From Chloroflexota bacterium (GTDB lineage: Bacteria > Chloroflexota > Anaerolineae > J102): 8,031 nucleotides of DNA. The notes under the pieces are model-generated. The model made no database searches. It saw only the letters and a program-made list of their open reading frames with translations, and had not been told where the DNA came from. The translations under genes were made by a program, and so were the position numbers. The stretch covers positions 1 to 8,031 of the forward strand of contig PIVW01000273.1 of assembly GCA_003353825.1 (NCBI GenBank), given 5' to 3'. How positions within the stretch are numbered: position 1 is the stretch's first letter; each line of letters opens with the position of its first letter. Positions 1-6,284 of this stretch are shown here, one piece after another.

Positions 1-354
1 ATTCAGCTAGACGGGGGGAATCTTGACCCTGCAGGGTGATATCGTCCAGATAGGAAAAGAGTTCTTGTTGCACTTGAGCAGAGGAGCGCTCAGGTTTCCC
101 TTCAGGGTCTAACAAATCGGCAATTTGATCCAGCCAATCGGCTGCCTGACGCATCTCAGTATAGTCAGACTGAGCGGAGAGCAACGCCTATTGCAATCCT
201 TGCCGCAATTCAAACAGGCGCAAGTCTGGGCGATGCTGAAGCAAAGTATCCAGGCAAGTTTTCACTTCGCTTTCCCTGCGCATTCCGGACAGCTTTCTTG
301 CTCAAAGGTGTACACAATTGCATTCTTCGGGTAATATTCTCTTGGGGTTTTCAT
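1..354 (-). pseudogene. Decayed transposase remnant (N-terminal piece fused to an internal piece), running off the left edge
   Basis: The gene starts at an ATG (354-352) behind a GAGGAG Shine-Dalgarno sequence. The first 30 residues read MKTPREYYPKNAIVYTFEQE, then a CPEC half zinc-knuckle, and end in a stop at 262-264. In another reading frame the reverse strand continues from about 268 to position 1 with a coherent peptide (HRPDLRLFELRQGLQ, an in-frame TAG near 190, then DYTEMRQAADWLDQIADLLD and a charged, helical stretch). From memory this resembles a large transposase found repeatedly in Chloroflexota. The normal gene would place several hundred residues between the zinc knuckle and this internal part, so a large internal deletion, a frameshift and a nonsense mutation are inferred. 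The IS family cannot be named, and no terminal inverted repeats were found with confidence. It is dead as a protein. Transposase identity is moderately supported; pseudogene status is clear from the broken frame. Confidence 0.6.
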
Positions 355-381
355 GACTTACTCCTCTTGCTTGAGATGCAG

Positions 382-411
382 TTAATATGTCATGAGAATC
401 CCATTTGTCAA
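382..411 (-). promoter_or_regulatory. Sigma-70-like promoter of the transposase remnant
   Basis: On the minus strand a perfect TTGACA (411-406) is followed after 18 bases by TATTAA (387-382), four of six matches to the -10 consensus. The ATG of the transposase remnant lies 27 bases further on, behind a GAGGAG. The spacing and the perfect -35 make this the best promoter match in the window. It faces away from the SnoaL-like gene. Confidence 0.5.
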
Positions 412-425
412 CTCGCGTAGTAACT

Positions 426-453
426 TTTACGCTACTGCCTAAATCCTTATAAC
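426..453 (+). promoter_or_regulatory. Possible promoter for the SnoaL-like remnant and the cyclodeaminase gene
   Basis: TTTACG (426-431) and TATAAC (448-453) are separated by 16 bases and sit just upstream of the truncated SnoaL-like frame. The -10 matches five of six consensus positions, the -35 four of six. If real, it would be a promoter supplied by the sequence next to the transposase remnant and would drive the truncated frame and the intact gene behind it. The match is short and the spacing is slightly tight, so this is only a suggestion. Confidence 0.25.
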
Positions 454-463
454 GTCTTGTGTT

Positions 464-1198
464 TTGGAGGATGGCAAGATCAGCGAATCCTACCTGATCT
501 TGTATCTGTTGGCCCTCTTGCGCCAGGGGGGTTTTCAGTTGTTGCCACCCGCTCGTGGCGCTGAAGGAGGACGCGTACCCCCGCTACGTACTAACGATGG
601 CGTGAAGCTGCTGGAACAAGATACCTTGGTTTCGCGCCAGACGATGCAATTGGTCATGGCCATGATATCCGGGATGCGGCGCTATGATGGCCAAACACTG
701 GACAGCATGGAACAAGAACACTATTGGCGCCCGCAGTTTCGCTGGTATGGCCCCAGCGGCATTGGCGCCAACCGCTCTCTAAACGAATACCAGGAATTTC
801 ACCAAGGGCCGTGGCTACAGGCTTTTCCCGACCGCGGTGTTCTCGGCCGCAGCATTTTTTTTGTGGCCGAAGGTCATTATGCAGCTGGTGGAATTTGGGG
901 TAGACCCCATGCCACGCACAGCGGCGGGTATGTGGGCCTGGCTCCGACCCGCGTGCACTTCACGATCCCGGACTTCGATTGGTGGCGACGGGATGGCAAC
1001 CTAATTGTAGAAAATTGGGTGTCAATTGACATGATAGACCTTTTCAAACAGCTAGGAGTAGACCTGCTAGCCAGGATGCAGGAACAGTATGAGTACAGGC
1101 AGGCAGGACGAGGAAATGAAAATGAAAAACGAACGACTTCTTTACCTATCGCAAGCCGATGTCATATCCATCGGCATAACCATGCCAGAGATCATTGA
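464..1198 (+). pseudogene. SnoaL/NTF2-like (polyketide-cyclase-fold) protein, 5'-truncated
   Basis: The frame opens without a good start: its first candidate is the TTG at 464, which lies inside the GGAGG that would be its own ribosome-binding site, and an in-frame stop lies at 440-442. Residues 1-25 (EDGKISESYLIL then LLALLRQGGFQLLPP) look like the last strand and tail of a preceding SnoaL domain, so the start of the protein is missing. Residues about 74-206 form a complete SnoaL/NTF2-like domain with FRWYGPSGIGANR, the AFPDR segment and the closing strand IVENWVSIDMIDLF then QLGVDLLARM. Such small alpha+beta-barrel proteins are cyclases, isomerases or ester-cyclase-like enzymes; the substrate here is unknown. 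The last 35 residues overlap the next gene and look non-conserved, so the original stop may have been lost. The preserved domain could still fold, but whether it is translated is doubtful. Confidence 0.65.
1110..1113 (+). promoter_or_regulatory. Ribosome-binding site that sets the cyclodeaminase start
   Basis: A GAGG core stands eight bases before the ATG at 1122. The in-frame ATGs at 1089 and 1116 have no ribosome-binding site at a usable distance (1116 is only two bases away), so 1122 is preferred. The site lies within the end of the SnoaL-like frame, which would allow translational coupling. Confidence 0.5.
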
Positions 1199-2099
1199 CT
1201 TATTGGAGATCGCATTTCGAGAGAAGGGAGCGGGTCGGGTTGAAATGCCACCAAAACCGGGCATACACCCAGGAAATGGTGACAATTTCATCCACGCGAT
1301 GCCGGCTTATATTCCCGTTATGAAATCAGCAGGCGTCAAATGGGTGAGCGGATTTCCAGAGAATCACAAGCGGGCGTTACCCTACATCACCGGCTTGCTC
1401 ATCCTCAACGATCCTGACTGCGGTCTTCCTATTGCAGTGATGGACTGCGTGTGGATAACCGCTATGCGCACGGCAGCGGCCACCGCTGTAGCTGCCCGAA
1501 AGCTCGCCCGATCAGACTCAGCAGTACTGGGCGTTTTAGGCTGCGGGGTTCAAGGTCGAACCAACACCGAGGCCTTGAATGTCGATTTCCATTTGCAGCG
1601 AGTTATGGCCTATGATTTGAATGCCGAAATGGCGCACAACTTCGCCGATGAGATCGTGTCACGATTTGATCTGGAAGTTGTAGTGGTTGACAGGCCACGG
1701 GAGGCTGTAATCGGTTGCGATATGGTCGTAACAGCAGGACCGATCCTGAAACATCCACATGCTACGATCCAGGCCGGATGGATGGAGGAGGGTGCGTTTG
1801 CATCGTTGATTGACTTCGACTCCTATTGGCATGCAGATGCGCTTAAAGAAGTGGATAAGTTCTGCACGGACGACCTCCCCCAACTCGACCACTACAAAGA
1901 AATCGGTTACTTCAAAGATATCCCACCCATTCATGCGGATCTAGGTCAGTTAGTGATCAGCAACAAACCTGGCCGAGAGAAGGCGGACGAGCGCACGATG
2001 GCCTGCAACCTGGGCCTGGCAATGGATGATATGGCCGTTGCCTCAGCCATTTATGACCGAGCTGTAGACAGAGGAATCGGCGTCTGGCTACCACTATAG
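1122..2099 (+). CDS. Ornithine cyclodeaminase / mu-crystallin family protein
   Basis: The 325-residue product has the usual length for this cytoplasmic NAD(P)-binding family, whose members include ornithine and alanine dehydrogenase-like enzymes, ketimine reductases and mu-crystallin. Visible marks in order: the VKWVSGFPENH strand with Lys73, the hallmark ITAMRTAAATAVAARKLA helix with Arg116, and the Rossmann dinucleotide loop LGVLGCGVQG at about 136-145. Then come the acidic end of the next strand (AYDLNAE) and a C-terminal LAMDDMAVASAIYDRA helix that packs near the active site. Lys73 and Arg116 fit the substrate-carboxylate residues known from Pseudomonas putida ornithine cyclodeaminase; the catalytic Asp region is less clear (Asp231 or Asp233), so ornithine should not be assumed as substrate. 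It overlaps the SnoaL-like frame by 77 bases and converges on the ABC importer genes with a 90-base gap. The frame is intact. Confidence 0.9.
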   Translation: MKNERLLYLSQADVISIGITMPEIIDLLEIAFREKGAGRVEMPPKPGIHPGNGDNFIHAMPAYIPVMKSAGVKWVSGFPENHKRALPYITGLLILNDPDCGLPIAVMDCVWITAMRTAAATAVAARKLARSDSAVLGVLGCGVQGRTNTEALNVDFHLQRVMAYDLNAEMAHNFADEIVSRFDLEVVVVDRPREAVIGCDMVVTAGPILKHPHATIQAGWMEEGAFASLIDFDSYWHADALKEVDKFCTDDLPQLDHYKEIGYFKDIPPIHADLGQLVISNKPGREKADERTMACNLGLAMDDMAVASAIYDRAVDRGIGVWLPL

Positions 2100-2118
2100 C
2101 AAGACATTGAGGGAAGAA

Positions 2119-2144
2119 TCTGCGTTTTCCGCGTTCATCTGCGT
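2119..2144. repeat. Short tandem repeat, three near-identical 9-10 base units
   Basis: Between the convergent genes the plus strand reads TCTGCGTTT, TCCGCGTTCA, TCTGCGT, i.e. three units of T-C-Y-GCGT with a helical-turn period of 9-10 bases. Similar strings recur between genes in Chloroflexota genomes as far as I recall. The function is unknown; no convincing terminator is visible in this gap. Confidence 0.45.
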
Positions 2145-2189
2145 CCTAATCCTATTCGACAGCGTTCAACATGGCCTGACTAATACACC

Positions 2190-3098
2190 TTATTTCAATT
2201 TCTGTCGCCGTGGATCCATCGCATCCCGCAGACCGTCCCCCAACAGGTAGAATCCCATAACCAGCAAAGCGATGGCCACGCCAGGGAATATACTGTACCA
2301 GGGCGCGACATAAAGATAGCCTCTGCCAATGCTTAACATCGAGCCCCAGGAGGGCGCCGGCAAAGGCGTGCCCAATCCCAGAAAACTTAAGGCAGATTCC
2401 AGCAGGACTGCTGCGGCCAGTGAAACCGTTATCAAAACCAGGATGGTGGGCATGGCATTGGGCAGAATGTTGCGAAAGATGATCCTGCCCGATTGCGCGC
2501 CTATGGCTACCGAGGCATCGACATAGTCTTTATTCTTCTCGACCAGCACATTGGCCCGTGCCAGGCGCGCAAAGATTGGGATGTTGACGATGACGATTGC
2601 CAAAATGGCGTTTTGAGAACCAGGGCCGAGGACAGCCAAAATAATAATAGCCAGTAAGATGGCCGGGAATGCCATCAGCGCGTCGAATATGCGCATGATC
2701 ACCGAATCGGCAGTACCCTCTGTATACCCAACCACCATGCCAATAGACGCCCCCACCAGTGTTGCGATGCCGATTGAAACCAGTCCAACCGTAAAAGCAA
2801 CGCGAGAGCCTATGAGAACACGGCTCAAGATGTCACGCCCAAATTCATCGGTACCCATGAGATATGCGCTCGAGGGAGGATGAAATCGATCTTCTGCGTG
2901 CATCTCCAGAGGATCGTAAGGTGCAACAACAGGAGATATCAAGGCTATAAGGGCCATAGCCAAAATGATAATAAGTCCGACCATGCCCGATCGATGTCGT
3001 GACAGAGAGGACAGGACCATGTAGCTCAAGCTCTCGGCTTTATCCGAACTTTGTCTAAAAGCTCCAAACTCCAGTTCACTCAAATCCGTATCACCCAT
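2190..3098 (-). CDS. Peptide/nickel-type ABC transporter permease, DppC/OppC family
   Basis: This is the second membrane subunit of an ABC importer of the peptide/opine/nickel class and forms the channel together with the DppB-like neighbour. The 302-residue product has a cytoplasmic N-terminus, a first membrane helix at about 38-60 (OppC_N region) and the family marker MGTDEFGRDILSR at 81-93. Further membrane helices follow, then the EAA loop that contacts the ATPase (YVDASVAIGAQSGRIIFRNI, about 192-211) and the late signature FLGLGTPLPAPSWGSM (239-254). The ATG at 3098 was chosen over an upstream TTG at 3116 because GAGGAG (3114-3109) sits at normal distance from it, whereas the TTG lies within that site. 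It follows the DppB-like gene after 39 bases, surely in the same operon. The gene is intact and ends in TAA facing the cyclodeaminase gene; no ATPase gene follows. Confidence 0.93.
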   Translation of the reverse strand: MGDTDLSELEFGAFRQSSDKAESLSYMVLSSLSRHRSGMVGLIIILAMALIALISPVVAPYDPLEMHAEDRFHPPSSAYLMGTDEFGRDILSRVLIGSRVAFTVGLVSIGIATLVGASIGMVVGYTEGTADSVIMRIFDALMAFPAILLAIIILAVLGPGSQNAILAIVIVNIPIFARLARANVLVEKNKDYVDASVAIGAQSGRIIFRNILPNAMPTILVLITVSLAAAVLLESALSFLGLGTPLPAPSWGSMLSIGRGYLYVAPWYSIFPGVAIALLVMGFYLLGDGLRDAMDPRRQKLK

Positions 3099-3107
3099 TG
3101 ACAATGA

Positions 3108-3114
3108 TCTCCTC
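3108..3114 (-). promoter_or_regulatory. Ribosome-binding site of the DppC-like gene
   Basis: GAGGAGA on the minus strand, nine bases before the ATG at 3098. It decides the start, because the longer frame from TTG at 3116 would have no site of its own. Confidence 0.6.
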
Positions 3115-3137
3115 AATATGAAGGTGTCCTCTGATCA

Positions 3138-4082
3138 TCATGAATAGCGGATTCTTGGGTCGATAAACCCATAAGCCAGATCAGTTATCAAATTGACCGT
3201 TAAAAATGCAAGTACGATAAACATCACACTTGCCTGCAGAATCGAATAGTCCCGCCAACCAATAGCTTGAATTGTCAATCGCCCCACCCCGGGCCAGGCA
3301 AAGATGGATTCGATAATAATGGCGCCACTAAGAAGGTCACCAATCTGTAGACCAAATACTGTGATAACGGGTATCAAAGAGTTTCGTAGCACGTGGCGGG
3401 TTATCACGCTATGTTGCCCCAGGCCCTTCGCTCTGGCCGTACGGACATAATCCTGATCGATTACCTCGAGCATGGACGAGCGCAGATAGCGCGTCAATTT
3501 GGCAGCCATGGCGATACCCAAAACCAGGGCGGGCATAATCAGTGATTTGACATGTTCTACGGGTTGCTCGGCGAATTCTGGACGTCCTGAGGGGGGGAGC
3601 CACTGCAACCGTAGGCTGAACAGTAAGATAAAGAGAATGGCAAGCCAGAATCCGGGGATAGCAAAGGATAGGGCAGAAAATAAAGTAGTCACAAAATCGA
3701 TGAAACTACCCGGTCTAAGTGCGGAGATAATACCAAGTGGCAGGGCGATCAAAGCCCCAATTAAAGCAGCCGCCAGAGCCAATTCAACTGTGGCGGGCAC
3801 GCGTTGCCTGATCAGATCGTTGACCGGATAGCCGTTTATCAACGAATTCCCGAGATCGCCCTTTACCACTCGACCCAGCCATATGAAGTACTGCGACCAA
3901 ATGGGTTGATCGAGCCCATACTGATGGCGAAGCGCAGCTACCTGCTCCTCAGTGGCGTTAGATCCAGCTATAATTGTGGCGGGATCGCCAGGTATGAGAT
4001 GAATTATAGAAAAAACGACGATCGATACGAGCAGCAACACCGGTAGCATTTGTATCAGCCGCTTTAAGGCGTATTTACCCAT
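3138..4082 (-). CDS. Peptide/nickel-type ABC transporter permease, DppB/OppB family
   Basis: This is the first membrane subunit of the importer, 314 residues, normal for the family. It begins with the typical positively charged start and a membrane helix (LPVLLLVSIVVFSIIHL, 13-29) followed by the family marker IPGDPA (30-35). A periplasmic loop holds YGLDQPIWSQYFIWLG (55-70), and five more hydrophobic segments follow. The EAA loop is DYVRTARAKGLGQHSVITRH (211-230), and the closing signature is ESIFAWPGVGRL (258-269), ending in FIDPRIRY. It lies 195 bases downstream of the binding-protein gene, an unusually wide gap filled by a strong hairpin, and 39 bases before the DppC-like gene. The ATG at 4082 has only a weak upstream purine stretch (GGGACG about 11 bases away), so translation may be less efficient than that of the binding protein. 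The frame is intact. Confidence 0.93.
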   Translation of the reverse strand: MGKYALKRLIQMLPVLLLVSIVVFSIIHLIPGDPATIIAGSNATEEQVAALRHQYGLDQPIWSQYFIWLGRVVKGDLGNSLINGYPVNDLIRQRVPATVELALAAALIGALIALPLGIISALRPGSFIDFVTTLFSALSFAIPGFWLAILFILLFSLRLQWLPPSGRPEFAEQPVEHVKSLIMPALVLGIAMAAKLTRYLRSSMLEVIDQDYVRTARAKGLGQHSVITRHVLRNSLIPVITVFGLQIGDLLSGAIIIESIFAWPGVGRLTIQAIGWRDYSILQASVMFIVLAFLTVNLITDLAYGFIDPRIRYS

Positions 4083-4138
4083 TTTTGATCAACGTCCCAG
4101 GAACGATTGTTTTGTAGTATGTTGTGGCGATTAGAGAA

Positions 4139-4204
4139 TTGAGATTGGAGATTGGAGATTGTGTTCATCCTGCAAATAACCAATCTCCAATCTACCAATC
4201 TCAA
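4139..4204. repeat. Strong inverted repeat (23-bp stem, 19-base loop) built from tandem GAGATTG units
   Basis: The left arm (4139-4161) is TTGAGATTGG followed by AGATTGGAGATTG. The right arm (4181-4204) is its reverse complement except for one extra base, leaving a 19-base loop. Each arm is itself a tandem repeat of a seven-base GAGATTG-like unit. No U-tract follows on the minus strand, so it is not a classical intrinsic terminator. Lying in the transcript between the binding-protein gene and the first permease gene, it would probably protect the 3' end of the upstream message or partly stop transcription, as hairpins do between malE and malF in enteric bacteria (analogy only). Confidence 0.8.
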
Positions 4205-4277
4205 GTCATTATCTTCAGTCCTGGTAGTGATAGCTGGAGAGACACAAAGCCTGGTCACGCCAACGTATTCATTGACA

Positions 4278-5894
4278 CTACTCGCTCATCCAGGTCTCGT
4301 TCAGCCAGATGTTTCCGGCCATATCGGTACGGAAGTCATGTACCTTGTCGCTGTGGGCGTAGATCTCCTGGCGCCAGGCAGTGGGGATATTCCAACCCTG
4401 CTCCATCTGGATGGCCAGTGCATCGCCGTAATATTGCTTACGCTCATCACGATCGAGGGATGCGCTCCCCTTTTCGATCAGCTCTGCATACTCGGGGAAC
4501 CAGGTATCGTTATCGGTAATGCCAAAGAAATTGCGGAAGGGGCGGCAGCACGCTGCACCTTCGAACAGGCCACTGGCATCGACGGTTGCATCGCCAGTGC
4601 CATGCGAAGCAATGGCGAATTCACTGCCGATAAGCAAGGGGAAGTACTGAGCCAATTCGGTTGGCAGCAATTCCATCTCAATGCCAATCGCCGCTAGATC
4701 TTGCTGATAGACTTGTGCCTGATCCAGATAGGGGCCGCTGGGGCCGCGGATCAACATCGATGTTTTAAAGCCATCAGGATATCCAGCCTCGGCCAGAAGT
4801 TCTTTGGCTTTCTCAGGATCGTAGGTATAGAGATCGGCCAGATCCTCACGATATGCCCATGATGTTTCGGGATAGGGTTCCAAAACCGGGATCTCTGCAC
4901 CATGGAAGGCTGTCTGGGCGATTTTGTCACGATCGATGGCATAATTCATCGCCTGTCTTACCAGGAGATTGTCGAAGGGGGGTTCGTTGATGTTCATGAT
5001 AAAGGCATAGAAGAAGAAGCCGGCAGGACTGCTGGAGACGACAATACCAGGTGCGGTCTCCAGTAGTTCTTTATCCGCAAGAGGAACACCACGCAAGGCA
5101 TCGATGCTACCAGCCATCAGATTGACCATACGAGACTGTTCGTCAGGAATGGGTTTGATGATGACTTCGTCAAGATAAGGCAATCCTTCTTGCCAATAGT
5201 CTTCGAACCTGGTAGCAACAAGTTTGTCGCCCGGCACCCATTCTTCGAATATGAATGGACCTGTGCCAACCGGCATGATCTCAATGTTTTCCAGAGCTTC
5301 CTGAGGGAAGATCTGCATGGTGGCAATACCATCCAGCTTGGGGCCTACCTTACTATAATTGATCTTCACCGTATAGTCGTCGACTTTCTCTGCTCCAACA
5401 GTCGTCTGGAAACGATCGCTGAGATGGTGTCCGAATTCTGTACTCCTGGCATGGTCAACCGACCACACGACATCATCTGCGGTCATCTCTCGGCCATTGT
5501 GGAACATGATCCCTTCGCGAAGATTAAGAGTAAGCGAGAGTCCATCCTCGCTTTCTTCCCAGGACTCGGCTAACCACGGTTCGAAATCACCTTCGTCGCT
5601 GATACGTATCGGCGCTTCGAAAAAGATCGGTTTGAACTGGCCGGTGCTCACATCAAAATAGGGGTGGAAGGTGATAAAATCGGGGCCAAGTGACAAGTCC
5701 AACGTGCCACCGTACTGAGGCTCCATCGACTCCTCAGCGCTACTGCTATCTGGTGTGACCTCGACGAAAACCTCTTTTTCGACTACGACGGTTTCTTTGA
5801 CCACCTGTGGTTGCGCAGCAGGAGCAGCACATGCCCCGATGACAACGGCAACCAGAGCCAATAAGAATATGATGGATAGTCCTTTGAAACGCAT
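4278..5894 (-). CDS. Extracellular solute-binding lipoprotein of a peptide-type ABC importer (SBP family 5)
   Basis: This protein captures the substrate outside the membrane and hands it to the two permeases encoded downstream. The 538-residue product starts with a lipoprotein signal (MRFKG, hydrophobic helix, VVIGAC) with the lipid-anchored Cys22. A linker of Val, Lys and Glu (VVKETVVVEKEVFVEV, 31-46) and an acidic Ser-rich stretch follow. The mature part begins YGGTLDLSLGPD (61-72) and shows the SBP_bac_5 pattern LAESWEESEDGLSLTLNLRE then FHNGREMTADDVVWSVDHAR (131-150). Later come VGTGPFIFEEWVPGDKL, DEVIIKPIPDEQSRMVNLM and AMNYAIDRDKIAQ. The ATG is set by a strong AAGGAGG seven bases upstream. 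Family 5 proteins bind peptides, nickel, sugars or opines; the ligand cannot be told from sequence. It is the first gene of the importer operon. The frame is intact and the length normal. Confidence 0.95.
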   Translation of the reverse strand: MRFKGLSIIFLLALVAVVIGACAAPAAQPQVVKETVVVEKEVFVEVTPDSSSAEESMEPQYGGTLDLSLGPDFITFHPYFDVSTGQFKPIFFEAPIRISDEGDFEPWLAESWEESEDGLSLTLNLREGIMFHNGREMTADDVVWSVDHARSTEFGHHLSDRFQTTVGAEKVDDYTVKINYSKVGPKLDGIATMQIFPQEALENIEIMPVGTGPFIFEEWVPGDKLVATRFEDYWQEGLPYLDEVIIKPIPDEQSRMVNLMAGSIDALRGVPLADKELLETAPGIVVSSSPAGFFFYAFIMNINEPPFDNLLVRQAMNYAIDRDKIAQTAFHGAEIPVLEPYPETSWAYREDLADLYTYDPEKAKELLAEAGYPDGFKTSMLIRGPSGPYLDQAQVYQQDLAAIGIEMELLPTELAQYFPLLIGSEFAIASHGTGDATVDASGLFEGAACCRPFRNFFGITDNDTWFPEYAELIEKGSASLDRDERKQYYGDALAIQMEQGWNIPTAWRQEIYAHSDKVHDFRTDMAGNIWLNETWMSE

Positions 5895-5901
5895 GGTATA
5901 T

Positions 5902-5908
5902 CCTCCTT
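5902..5908 (-). promoter_or_regulatory. Strong ribosome-binding site of the binding-protein gene
   Basis: AAGGAGG on the minus strand, seven bases before the ATG at 5894. It is a near-perfect Shine-Dalgarno sequence and much stronger than that of the DppB-like gene, which fits the need for excess binding protein. Confidence 0.75.
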
Positions 5909-6213
5909 GTGTCAGGTCTGCACGGCATCAAGCCACTCATAAGAAGATGGCATGGATTCCGCTACAGCTTGCTAATGCAAAAAACTTGAGAAGTGTTGGA
6001 AATCGCTTCAGTTGATAGTTTCACGTAATCGCTCGCTCCTTGACGATAATCGAATGTGCAAGGATTCGTGACCGCCGTTCAAATCGACACGGGCGATAGG
6101 TGATGTTTGTTCATGTGCAATTCATGGCTTCGCGACGATAGGTACCTCCTTAACTGTAGAGTGCTGCATGCATGGCCATCTGGTTCATCGTGGTGCAAGT
6201 AGCTATGCAGTCC
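5909..6213. other. Gene-free leader region upstream of the importer operon
   Basis: This stretch probably carries the promoter of the binding-protein gene, but no -35/-10 pair is convincing on the minus strand. It holds a minus-strand AAGGAGG (6151-6145) with no start codon at a usable distance. It also holds a 20-codon GTG frame (6024-5962) preceded by AAGGAGC, which has no recognisable product and is probably chance or remnant. Two abutting eight-base palindromes lie at 6165-6179 (TGCATGCA and ATGGCCAT, sharing one base). No tRNA or known riboswitch pattern was seen. Confidence 0.5.
6145..6151 (-). promoter_or_regulatory. Orphan Shine-Dalgarno sequence
   Basis: AAGGAGG followed by TACC on the minus strand, very like the leader of the binding-protein gene (AAGGAGGATATACC-ATG). 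The first ATG is 19 bases away and opens a four-codon frame. It may be what is left of a deleted gene or of a former start of the operon. A chance match is also possible. Confidence 0.3.
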
Positions 6214-6270
6214 GTAGTAGGCGATTCATCGCCGTGACAGGTGTACAAAAAGCGCTAAAGCGCTTACTAC
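6214..6270. repeat. Compound palindromic intergenic element with GTAGTA/TACTAC ends
   Basis: The outer ends are inverted: GTAGTA (6214-6219) and TACTAC (6265-6270). Inside lie two separate hairpins, GGCGAT-TC-ATCGCC (6220-6233) and AAGCGC-TAAA-GCGCTT (6250-6265). Each half looks like one end of a symmetrical palindrome of the form GTAGTA-stem-loop-stem-TACTAC, a kind of short repeat common between genes in Chloroflexota and cyanobacteria as far as I recall. The element may be a join of two such repeats. Confidence 0.5.
6246..6265 (-). terminator. Likely rho-independent terminator of the URO-D-like gene
   Basis: On the minus strand, about 20 bases after the stop codon, a stem AAGCGC-TTTA-GCGCTT forms a six-bp GC-containing hairpin. 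It runs directly into a T-run (five T in all, TTTTTGT). Position and strand fit termination of the upstream gene, which would separate it from the importer operon. The stem is short, and it is also half of a palindromic repeat, so its use as a terminator is inferred. Confidence 0.5.
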
Positions 6271-6284
6271 AAACTGTCTCTGTA

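Noticed and set aside
125..334. A 69-residue plus-strand open frame
   Set aside because: It is antisense to the transposase remnant, has no ribosome-binding site and its sequence is low in family-like features.
1089..2099. A longer cyclodeaminase product starting at 1089
   Set aside because: The extra residues are hydrophilic and unlike the family's start, and no ribosome-binding site precedes 1089; the ATG at 1122 has GAGG eight bases upstream.
4139..4204. CRISPR-like repeat made of GAGATTG units
   Set aside because: The units are seven bases long, directly adjacent and arranged as two inverted arms; there are no spacers of regular length.
4124..4697. Plus-strand open frames of 131 and 181 codons over the end of the binding-protein gene
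   Set aside because: They are shadows antisense to a clearly conserved lipoprotein gene, and their starts come from the GAGATTG repeat.
5962..6024. A 20-codon GTG frame on the minus strand with AAGGAGC upstream
   Set aside because: Too short to judge, no recognisable product and no codon signal; possibly a leader peptide but nothing supports that beyond the purine stretch.
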